DNA from: Hwanghaeella sp.
Lineage (GTDB): Bacteria; Pseudomonadota; Alphaproteobacteria; UBA8366; Aestuariispiraceae
DNA: 64,000 nucleotides
Direction of reading: 5' to 3'
Assembly (NCBI GenBank): GCA_028282025.1
Contig: JANQIT010000200.1
Coordinates: 1-64,000, forward strand
This document shows positions 29,387 to 36,825 of this stretch, one piece after another. The notes under the pieces are model-generated. The model was not told the origin of the DNA, made no database searches, and saw only the letters and a list, made by a program, of their open reading frames with translations. Numbering within the stretch: position 1 is the first letter of the stretch; each line of letters starts with the position of its first letter. The translations under genes and the position numbers were made by a program.

Positions 29387-29521
29387 ATACTCAAAGTCCG
29401 CAGTTTTTAGGCGAATTGCAGTAACACCCTCGAACTCGATCACTTCCGCAATCCTCTGATCAAATGAGATGTTCCGCCCCGCTAAATTCACTGACGTTTG
29501 AGCACGTTCTCCATCTTGCAT
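29153..29521 (-). CDS. candidate immunity protein Imm-A' (paralogue of 35108-35494)
   Basis: C-terminal ~75 aa (VGRNVLGYDNQGNRLWI.EDHELKIGRKGKKVPQSF.GIYISQDGRKLKGVTPSVIFTIDPKTGKLSEPELNR) almost identical; N-terminus divergent. Confidence 0.7.
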   Translation of the reverse strand: MQDGERAQTSVNLAGRNISFDQRIAEVIEFEGVTAIRLKTADFEYGDEKVGRNVLGYDNQGNRLWIIEDHELKIGRKGKKVPQSFHGIYISQDGRKLKGVTPSVIFTIDPKTGKLSEPELNR

Positions 29522-29590
29522 CTCAAACTATCCAATTTCCCAAACCTACCTAAGGGTCTGTTTTAATTAAAATTATTCCTTCTTAGGTCA

Positions 29591-29720
29591 ATTCATGATC
29601 GCCGCTTGAGTCCCGCCTCGATTGCCAAAGTTGATTCCAGCCGCGCCGTCGGTACGCACTTCAACACCCGACGGCAATACACCTGCGTTTAAGTGATCCT
29701 TCCTCTCCACGACTTTACGC
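29591..29720 (-). pseudogene. remnant of toxin CT-A
   Basis: VVERKDHLNAGVLPSGVEVRTDGAAGINFGNRGGTQAAIMN* matches EQKTHISEVTLPPGVEVRISNAAGNDFGSGGGIQVEIMD of the intact toxin. Confidence 0.7.
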
Positions 29721-29725
29721 CGGTC

Positions 29726-29947
29726 TAGACCAGCCGGCACATCGCACCTAAGGAATTCGCTTCCTTCACGAACTCCCGTGCTCGCGATTCTGGAACTTCA
29801 ATGATTATCGGGCCATCAGCACCAATGTCTTCTGCAGCTTTCTTTGCCGCACCGAGGGTCATGTCGGTTTCACGTCAAATGAGTTTCACCAGACGAAGCG
29901 TCACTAGGCCCGGCTGCCAACCCAATAACTCTACTCTTGTTTTCATG
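29726..29947 (-). pseudogene. second L7/L12-CTD-like immunity gene with in-frame TGA
   Basis: MKTRVELLGWQPGLVTLRLVKLI*RETDMTLGAAKKAAEDIGADGPIIIEVPESRAREFVKEANSLGAMCRLV*; stop at 29875-29877 at or beside the Arg in LVKLIRQET of the intact paralogue. Confidence 0.75.
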
Positions 29948-30129
29948 ACACTATTCCACCCTAACCCCGACTTCTTTGGGCATGCGCCCAGGGTTGGCAT
30001 CGGTTCGTCACTCACCACCACGGATTTTCACCTCCTCGGCACCGTGGCATTCAACTACTTAGGGCATTGTGCAATTCTATGCATTATTTGTATTTCAATT
30101 CACCGTATTCAGCAGCCTTACTTTTGTTT

Positions 30130-30549
30130 TCACTCTGATCGCTCTTTCCCGAGCTCCCGAGCAACCATGCTGTTCACATCATCTTCAAAATCACAAGCTG
30201 CCACAACACGGCCGCCTTCTCTTTCGAAGATCAAAATTATGTCTACAACTGCTCGTAAAAACTGGCTGAAATCGACGCCATCTTGAGCCTCTATTTCGAC
30301 AATGAACGGAAAGCACATACAGTCTCCAGCATTCGTGCAGAGACCCGGGTCGTAGAAGTCGTTCTTCAGAACATCTAGATCGACATACTCGGAAGACGCT
30401 GACGAAAACCGCTCAAATTTTCCACCGATTGCCTCTGCGATTCTCAATGCGATCCTACGTTTTCCCAGATACATTTCGTCTGGATATGTATCCGTGTTCA
30501 CGTAAAGGAAGCATGCCAAGTCTAGGCAACTCATCGTTTCTAACCTCAT
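30130..30549 (-). CDS. candidate immunity protein (orphan)
   Basis: 139-aa acidic ORF in the immunity array; MSCLDLACFLYVNTDTYPDEMYLGKRRIALRIAEAIGG. Confidence 0.55.
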   Translation of the reverse strand: MRLETMSCLDLACFLYVNTDTYPDEMYLGKRRIALRIAEAIGGKFERFSSASSEYVDLDVLKNDFYDPGLCTNAGDCMCFPFIVEIEAQDGVDFSQFLRAVVDIILIFEREGGRVVAACDFEDDVNSMVARELGKERSE

Positions 30550-30621
30550 GTCCCGTTACCGAAGGGGAATGTAATCAACGCTTTCCCGTTCGCGAACTGA
30601 ACTTAGCAACGACTCGAATAT

Positions 30622-30996
30622 TCACAACTCGTCTCCTAGATTCACAATTTCAACGCCATGCGTCGATTCGAACTCAAGCCGTAAACCCATCGGCATCGGA
30701 TCCTCGGTAGCTTTTAACAGTGCGGCCTTAACCACTTTTCTTCCCACGCATTTCACCCAAATTTCCGACTGCGATATGTCCTTGGCGCGGATTTCGCCAT
30801 CATCATTCATAGTGACATTCTGAAGCGGCATTTCGTCAACGCGCACTGAAAAACCGTCAGATGCCGCGACTATTCTTCCTACAAGGCCGTAAAACTGGAG
30901 CCGGATGCTTAATGGGTGACTGTCATGTTCTTCGTGACCGCGACGGAAAACCTTGGCTTCCGCTTTTTGTAAGGTAAGTCCAATTGCTTTGTTGGC
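30622..30996 (-). CDS. candidate immunity protein, frame open upstream of the annotated Met (no ATG) - possibly decayed
   Basis: Frame reads ANKAIGLTLQKAEAKVFRRGHEEHDSHPLSIRLQFYGLVGRIVAASDGFSVRVDEMPLQNVTMNDDGEIRAKDISQSEIWVKCVGRKV...NLGDEL*. Confidence 0.45.
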   Translation of the reverse strand, partial: ANKAIGLTLQKAEAKVFRRGHEEHDSHPLSIRLQFYGLVGRIVAASDGFSVRVDEMPLQNVTMNDDGEIRAKDISQSEIWVKCVGRKVVKAALLKATEDPMPMGLRLEFESTHGVEIVNLGDEL

Positions 30997-31025
30997 CTAT
31001 CGCTGAAGGTCAATCTCGTCGGGCT

Positions 31026-31289
31026 TCATCTCTCTTCTCCTTCGAGAGCTTGCTGGACTGATCGATTTTTGACGCCTCCTTTGAGAATGGAAACGAAGAC
31101 GCCGTCCGGCTTCACGATAACCACATTGACCTGAGCCTCGAGTTTCTTCCAACTTAGCGCGGAGTCCTTTGGTGAATTGCTCTGCCACCCAATCTTCCGC
31201 CGTCGATGCGGCGAGTTTTCCACAATATGTTCCTGGCTGAGAAGAGGTGCAGATACGATGAAAGCATCGAAGTTCACGGACGCATCCAA
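31026..31289 (-). pseudogene. probable frameshifted orphan toxin-CT/immunity fragment
   Basis: Coding-like segments split between two frames (AEQFTKGLRAKLEE and VNVVIVKPDGVFVSILKGGVKNRSVQQALEGEER). Confidence 0.35.
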
Positions 31290-31770
31290 ACGTCTGGAAT
31301 GCTCCGTTAAGGTCCCATATCGCGGCGTTTCTGCGTAGCCGTCACGTTTCCTCTTCGACCACTTCTCGGTCGATCAGCAGTGCTGAGACACCCAGCCCAT
31401 CCAGGAGAAGGCTGTCATAGCGCTCAAAATCCTCAGCATTGTACACCGACACGAGGATAGGGTATTCCGCATACCTCTCTTCATGCGGATAGTCCTCTTC
31501 ATCTGCGTTAGGGTAAACACTGACATCGACCTTTCCGCGGTTCGAAGATCTGTAGTAGTCGCCCCAAGACAGTGAGGTATGTTCGCGGTAGGGCTCGTCA
31601 ATCGTCGCGTAAAGTTGACTCGCGACGTCCTCAATCGGTTTTCCCTTTACCGCATAGAGAGAATAGTTTCTGTACATGTCATCTACCTCAATTGCATGAA
31701 CGAGCCGCGCGCCTTTAACGCCTCAAGACTGGAATAGATCATATAGATTACCTCCAGTCCGTTGGCTGCG
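31283..31770. repeat. tandem direct repeat, copy 1 (~488 bp)
   Basis: catccaaacgtctggaatgctccgttaaggtcccatatcgcggcgtttctgcgta... repeated at offset 569. Confidence 0.92.
31342..31677 (-). CDS. candidate immunity protein Imm-C2 (111 aa)
   Basis: MYRNYSLYAVKGKPIEDVASQLYATIDEPYREHTSLSWGDYYRSSNRGKVDVSVYPN..., nearly identical to Imm-C1. Confidence 0.7.
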   Translation of the reverse strand: MYRNYSLYAVKGKPIEDVASQLYATIDEPYREHTSLSWGDYYRSSNRGKVDVSVYPNADEEDYPHEERYAEYPILVSVYNAEDFERYDSLLLDGLGVSALLIDREVVEEET

Positions 31771-31851
31771 ATCAGAATGCAAAGGGTAATCTCCACAAAG
31801 TTTCAATCCCGAACGTGGTTGAGCGCAGCCGTTGCAGCTCCTTCCCGAACA

Positions 31852-32339
31852 CATCCAAACGTCTGGAATGCTCCGTTAAGGTCCCATATCGCGGCGTTTC
31901 TGCGTAACCGTCACTTCTCCTCGTCGTAAACTTTTCGCACGATCAGCTCCGCTGAGACACCCAGCTCTTGCAAGATCAGTCTGTCGTAGCGCTCAAAATC
32001 CTCTGCATCGTACACCGACACAAGGATAGGGTATTCCGCATACCTCTCTTCATGCGGATAGTCCTCTTCGTCTTCGTTCGGGTAAACACTGACATCGACC
32101 TTTCCGCGGTTCGAAGATCTGTAGTAGTCGCCCCAAGACAGTGAGGTATGTTCGCGGTAGGGCTCGTCAATCGCCGCGTATAACTGACTCGCGACGTCCT
32201 CAATCGGTTTTCCCTTTACCGCATAGAGAGAATAGTTTCTGTACATGTTATCTACCTCAATTGCATGAACGGCCCGCGCGCCTTTAAGGCCTCAAGACTG
32301 GAATAGATCATATAATTTACCTCCAGTCCGTTGGCTGCA
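31852..32339. repeat. tandem direct repeat, copy 2 (~488 bp)
   Basis: See copy 1; includes Imm-C1 and 3' end of CT-C. Confidence 0.92.
31911..32246 (-). CDS. candidate immunity protein Imm-C1 (111 aa)
   Basis: Near-identical to Imm-C2; divergent only at the C-terminus. Confidence 0.72.
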   Translation of the reverse strand: MYRNYSLYAVKGKPIEDVASQLYAAIDEPYREHTSLSWGDYYRSSNRGKVDVSVYPNEDEEDYPHEERYAEYPILVSVYDAEDFERYDRLILQELGVSAELIVRKVYDEEK

Positions 32340-32430
32340 CTCGGCAGTCCATCTATTCCGATTTCCTTCAGTTGATCGCTACTGAACGAACCTGGTCTCG
32401 TACCCTTTCCACGTGCCGGCATTTTCAGCT
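32252..32430 (-). pseudogene. toxin C-terminal remnant CT-C fused to IS remnant
   Basis: ...KMPARGKGTRPGSFSSDQLKEIGIDGLPSAANGLEVNYMIYSSLEALKARGPFMQLR*; its 3' end is repeated before Imm-C2. Confidence 0.55.
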
Positions 32431-32599
32431 TGTCCGCAGGACGTCCCAAGCTGCTGTAGAAGGTCTTCAGACCCTCGCGAAATCAGGATAGGTCCACATG
32501 ATCGTTGAGCTTGCGCAGAATGTGGTCAGCCGGAATCTGGTCCTCAAGGCAAAAATCATAACAGAGCTGCGTCTGCCCCGGCTCATGCAGCCCCATCAT
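32420..32599 (-). mobile_element. IS1182-like transposase N-terminal remnant
   Basis: MMGLHEPGQTQLCYDFCLEDQIPADHILRKLNDHVDLS*FREGLKTFYSSLGRP, in-frame stop at 32483-32485. Confidence 0.65.
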
Positions 32600-32732
32600 C
32601 GTCAACCTCCGTAACGCTTGTCGAACGGCTAACAGAATCATAGCGGCGAAGCGCTCTCAAGGTGACTTTTTCAACAGCCTCTACCGTCTCAGTACAGTCT
32701 GGATCCACACAGAGGATCGCTACATTGAAAGA

Positions 32733-33197
32733 TTAGTCATCTCCAAAAATCTCCGACACAAAAATGGTCACCACAACACCATCTCGAACCCAAACCTGAA
32801 GACCGTAGCTATCGAACTCCGCAATAGTTTGAAGGTCGCCGTCGAAGACCTCGAAATCAGTCTCTAGCTCATCCGGTTCTGTGCCAAGTGTCTCCAAGAT
32901 TACTCGATAAGGAACCCCGATTAACTCTTGGTCATCGTAGATCAGGCTCTTTGAACAGCGAAAATCCTCAATAACCCTGTTGTCATCATCCGCATAAATA
33001 ATCAACGATTCACCGTCAGGGTCGTCAGGATAGACGAATTTACCGTCCTTTGATTTTACAGGGTTCAATATGGCATTGTCATAGGAGAATTTAGTAATGC
33101 GTCCCTTCTCTATCAGCGGGGCCAGCTCCTCGCCTATCTTCAACGCACCTAGAGATTTTCCTGGAACAAGGACGAACCGTTCTTGAGGATCTTTCAT
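32733..33197 (-). CDS. candidate immunity protein Imm-B' (track ORF extends to 33359)
   Basis: MKDPQERFVLVPGKSLGALKIGEELAPLIE...EPDELETDFEVFDGDLQTIAEFDSYGLQVWVRDGVVVTIFVSEIFGDD homologous to 33570-34037. Confidence 0.7.
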   Translation of the reverse strand: MKDPQERFVLVPGKSLGALKIGEELAPLIEKGRITKFSYDNAILNPVKSKDGKFVYPDDPDGESLIIYADDDNRVIEDFRCSKSLIYDDQELIGVPYRVILETLGTEPDELETDFEVFDGDLQTIAEFDSYGLQVWVRDGVVVTIFVSEIFGDD

Positions 33198-33569
33198 GAA
33201 TTTACGCCTTCTCTCGTCTTGAACGACGGGGTCTACGCGAGTGTGCCTAACCTCGCCGCTTACTGTGCGCATCACCTTGTGTATTTCTGATCTACTTCCT
33301 AATTCTGTTCGCTTCTTTCCTACTCTCGGCATTTTTCGGACTCGACCACACCCTCGCAAGACGCAGTGCGTTCGTTATCGCACCTTACTTCTGAAAGTGG
33401 CACTTCCGGCGACAAGTGACCTCCCCCCAGGACCCGAGCCATTGCAGATCGGAATTTTCCATCTTTAAGGCACTGAAGTAGGAATGCTCCTTAACCCACC
33501 AACAAGAGGGCGACGACAATTGTCAGGCATTTCCCGAACTATACAGGCTGTCTCTATTTCCACACCTCG

Positions 33570-34037
33570 CTAGTCTTCGTAGACCGACGCGCACACGGTG
33601 ACGACCTTGTCGTCACGTAGCCAAGCTTGCACACCGAGACCATCAAAATCGGCGATTGTTTGGATATCCCCGTCGTAAACCTCAAAATCTTCTTCGATCT
33701 GATCCGCTTCCATTTTGAGTTCTTGCCGTAATTCTTGTAACGACAATCCGATTAACTCGCGTCCATCGACCATAATGCTCTCCCTACAGCAAAACGTCCC
33801 AATGGTGGCACCATCTTCATCCGGTAAAATTCTGACGTCATCGCCATCTGGATCATCTGAGTAGGCGTAAACCCGAAACTCTCCTCTCTCGTCATCCGGA
33901 AAGTCATAGGACGTTTCGATTTCAACCAAAATCTTCTCATCCACCAGAGCATCAATGCGTTGGCCAAACTTCAGTGACCCAAGTGAAACCTCTGGAATGA
34001 GAGCATACCTGTTCTTACTCGTCGGCATATTTTCCAC
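33570..34037 (-). CDS. candidate immunity protein Imm-B
   Basis: RYALIPEVSLGSLKFGQRIDALVDE...ADQIEEDFEVYDGDIQTIADFDGLGVQAWLRDDKVVTVCASVYED; abuts the 3' end of CT-B. Confidence 0.72.
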   Translation of the reverse strand: MENMPTSKNRYALIPEVSLGSLKFGQRIDALVDEKILVEIETSYDFPDDERGEFRVYAYSDDPDGDDVRILPDEDGATIGTFCCRESIMVDGRELIGLSLQELRQELKMEADQIEEDFEVYDGDIQTIADFDGLGVQAWLRDDKVVTVCASVYED

Positions 34038-34634
34038 CTATCTCTTTTGCTTCACAGAGTGTTCTGTTCCTTTTTTCTTCCTTTCCGCATCCTGTCGAAT
34101 GTTCTCAATTTTGACTCTCAATTTTTTCTTTTCCCTCTTCGAGATAGTGCTTTTGAGGATTTCGAGAAGCTCTTCGATTTGCTTGTCGGCTTTACTTTTC
34201 GCTCGTCCACCATCGCCGTGTTTTTCGTTCTTGCTGCTGTCGGACGCAGCTTTGCCTTTCTTCGGCTTCTTCTGTTCTTCTTTGGCTGGCGTCTCATCGC
34301 CTGAAGATTCCGCTTTAGCTGTTTCTGAAAGCTGCACTTCTGGCGGCAAGGGCGGATGCGGGCTGTCTACACTTGGTCCACTTTCGATTCCAGATGAGTC
34401 AATTGGTTGAAGGACTATCGATCCATCTTCGCTGCTTTCCAACGTCGTGCCGGGATGGCGTGTTCCACGCACCACTGGCTCTCCACGCGTATCGTAGTCG
34501 ATCACCGTTACACTGTTATCATGTAAATTCACCCGGTAGAGACCTGTATCCGGGAAATCCGGGTCCGGTATTTCCAGCACATCGGAGCCCGGTAGAAGGG
34601 CATCTCGAATAAATCGTCCCGGGGCGTCAACCAC
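34038..34634 (-). CDS. displaced toxin C-terminal cassette CT-B (GTG start is nominal; frame open upstream)
   Basis: VVDAPGRFIRDALLPGSDVLEIPDPDFPDTGLYRVNLHDNSVTVIDYDTRG... with highly basic C-terminus KQIEELLEILKSTISKREKKKLRVKIENIRQDAERKKKGTEHSVKQKR; immunity-like gene begins 1 nt downstream. Confidence 0.65.
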   Translation of the reverse strand: MVDAPGRFIRDALLPGSDVLEIPDPDFPDTGLYRVNLHDNSVTVIDYDTRGEPVVRGTRHPGTTLESSEDGSIVLQPIDSSGIESGPSVDSPHPPLPPEVQLSETAKAESSGDETPAKEEQKKPKKGKAASDSSKNEKHGDGGRAKSKADKQIEELLEILKSTISKREKKKLRVKIENIRQDAERKKKGTEHSVKQKR

Positions 34635-34689
34635 GTTTGCAATTACGCTGCCGATCTTGTCGAGTCCGCACCAGACGGGCGCGTTTCAC

Positions 34690-35030
34690 CTCCCAGAACC
34701 TGGCGGTCCGATCCATCGGCGCCGCATCTACCGGCGAACGCTGAACGTCGATAAGGGATACCCGTCGGGGGCGATGCATCGCCTAATCCCAGACAGTGAC
34801 CAGAACCCGTCGCGCACCCGGTACACAGTCTCTGATTGGTCCAAGTGTCCGGGGCCCATTTAGGCGGGGCTGTTCTGCAAGGTCTGCAGATGGCCGGGCG
34901 ACATAGCCGCACCACCGGCACCTCCTGCCCGCTTCGTCGGCATACCGGCGACGCCGTTCCGATCCTTCAGAGCCTTCAGGAACAGCGCCCCGTTCGCCGA
35001 CGATACAATAGATTCGAAGGTATCGGCGAT
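34690..35030 (-). pseudogene. decayed copy of scaffold 3' end / toxin 5' junction
   Basis: Nucleotide homology with 36720-37060 (e.g. gacgccgttccgatccttcagagccttcaggaacagcgccccgttcgccgacgatacaatagattcgaaggt). Confidence 0.82.
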
Positions 35031-35341
35031 AGCGCTATGTGTAGGTAGATTCCTCTTTCTAGAGGCCGCTAGTCTATTGATCCAGATCCACGGCCTGACG
35101 CAAATTGCTAACGATTCAGTTCAGGCTCGGACAGCTTTCCGGTCTTTGGATCGATCGTGAATATCACCGACGGCGTTACGCCTTTCAGCTTGCGCCCATC
35201 TTGGCTGATGTAAATGCCGAGGAAGGATTGCGGCACCTTCTTACCTTTCCGACCAATCTTCAACTCATGGTCTTCGACTATCCAGAGCCGGTTACCCTGA
35301 TTGTCGTAACCAAGAACATTTCGCCCGACGTTGTCATCGCC
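35031..35341. repeat. ~311-bp repeat copy 2 (pair with 29076-29386)
   Basis: See copy 1. Confidence 0.9.
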
Positions 35342-35494
35342 TGCTTGGAAATCGTCGGTCAGTAGTTCGAGCACTACTACGCCATCTGTTTCAAGTATCG
35401 TATAGACCGACTGTGTAAAAGTGAGAGTTCTATTGCCAATTTTTACTTCATGACTGCTAATTCTCTCCGCTATCATTGTTTGTAAACTCCTCAC
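35108..35494 (-). CDS. candidate cognate immunity protein Imm-A
   Basis: Starts 2-3 nt after toxin stop; paralogue of 29153-29521. Confidence 0.75.
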   Translation of the reverse strand: MRSLQTMIAERISSHEVKIGNRTLTFTQSVYTILETDGVVVLELLTDDFQAGDDNVGRNVLGYDNQGNRLWIVEDHELKIGRKGKKVPQSFLGIYISQDGRKLKGVTPSVIFTIDPKTGKLSEPELNR

Positions 35495-35496
35495 GG

Positions 35497-36822
35497 TTAG
35501 TCGCCGACAGGGCGTGCATCATCAAACCACTTTCTGCTAAGATCATCCATGATCTCAACCTGAATCCCACCTCCGCTACCAAAATCGTTCCCAGCCGCAT
35601 TGCTAATGCGCACTTCAACACCCGGCGGCAGCGTTACTTCGCTTATGTGTGTCTTCTGCTCGGGAATGGCGTACATATCCATGAGCTTTTCCAGTCCGCC
35701 CGGTGATGCGGTTATAGTATCATACTCTTCCTTCGGAATTAGGAATTCGCCAGCAGGCGCATTCTTCTGATCCTCTCGAACCAGCCGCACAAATCGATTG
35801 AAGTCCGTATTGGTTTCCATCTCGTACACGGTACCATCCGGATCATGTGCAGGCTGAAACTCGTCAAGTTCCGTCAGCTTGCCCGACTCCCTTAAACCCT
35901 CTTCGGTTTCTCTATTTGCATCGCTTGCCTGTATGGACCGTTCAGGCGATGCACCGACCCTCTCCGCGAACGCGTCTAGCCTTTGTCGAGACGGCGTTGA
36001 GCTATTTTCTTGTGGTTTTGTTTCCCCACGATCCCAAGGCACCAGCGGCTCGGTGTCCGCGTCACCCGGCTCCTCATTGTCCAAACCGTCCGGCCTATCC
36101 GGCCTGCGCGGACCAGTGGGTGTCTGATTGCTCGGGTTCTGTTGATCTTTGTCCGGGTCCTTCTTAGGCCCGAGCTTTCTAGCGAATCTTTTCGCAGCTT
36201 CCCAAAGTACACGTCCCGCCGCCGCCAACAACCACCAGTGATATCCCGTTTGTTCGTGTAAATTCAGGTCACGACCGAAGCCACCGACCAAGCGATCCGT
36301 TCCGCCATCACCGAACAATCGGTCGGCACCGCTTCCGCCGAAGATTTCTGGTGACAGTTCTCCCGAAGCCAACTGAAGTAACTGTCGGGTTTCTGGATCT
36401 TTCTCCAGGAGGTCTTCCAACTGCAATTCCAAGGACCGAGATCCGGCTGGATCCAGGATATCTTCAAGACGCTCTACAAAGGCGTGTTCCCCGTCATCCG
36501 CCTCTTCCGGCCGTTTCTGACCGCCGAACAGCGCCCCGAACTCAGCATCGATCTCATCCGGGTCGGGAATGAAGCCAAGGTCGGCGAGTTCCAGCAATAG
36601 CGGGTCGGTGTCGCCGCGCGTCCGGCGCAGCGCTTCCTCGTTCCACTGCAGGCGCAGGATCTCCGCCGCTTCCTGTTCCCGCGCCAAGCGGGCGCGTTCC
36701 CGTGTGCGGAAGGCGGCGTTCCGGTCCATGCGCTCCCGCATCAGACCGATCCGTTCCATCGACGCCGCATCGATCGGCGGCCGCTGAAAGTCGATCAGCG
36801 ACCGCCGTTGAGGCCTCAACAT
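35497..36822 (-). CDS. phage-embedded polymorphic toxin (441 aa): virion-locus N-domain, RTX-like repeats, Pro/Asp hinge, C-terminal toxin domain CT-A
   Basis: N-terminus MLRPQRRSLIDFQRPPIDAASMERI..., GGSGADRLFGDGGTDRLVGGFGRD repeats, hinge PTGPRRPDRPDGLDNEEPGDADTEPLVPWDRGE, C-terminus FLIPKEEYDTITASPGGLEKLMDMYAIPEQKTHISEVTLPPGVEVRISNAAGNDFGSGGGIQVEIMD; lies between scaffold and capsid genes. Confidence 0.7.
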   Translation of the reverse strand: MLRPQRRSLIDFQRPPIDAASMERIGLMRERMDRNAAFRTRERARLAREQEAAEILRLQWNEEALRRTRGDTDPLLLELADLGFIPDPDEIDAEFGALFGGQKRPEEADDGEHAFVERLEDILDPAGSRSLELQLEDLLEKDPETRQLLQLASGELSPEIFGGSGADRLFGDGGTDRLVGGFGRDLNLHEQTGYHWWLLAAAGRVLWEAAKRFARKLGPKKDPDKDQQNPSNQTPTGPRRPDRPDGLDNEEPGDADTEPLVPWDRGETKPQENSSTPSRQRLDAFAERVGASPERSIQASDANRETEEGLRESGKLTELDEFQPAHDPDGTVYEMETNTDFNRFVRLVREDQKNAPAGEFLIPKEEYDTITASPGGLEKLMDMYAIPEQKTHISEVTLPPGVEVRISNAAGNDFGSGGGIQVEIMDDLSRKWFDDARPVGD

Positions 36823-36825
36823 CGC

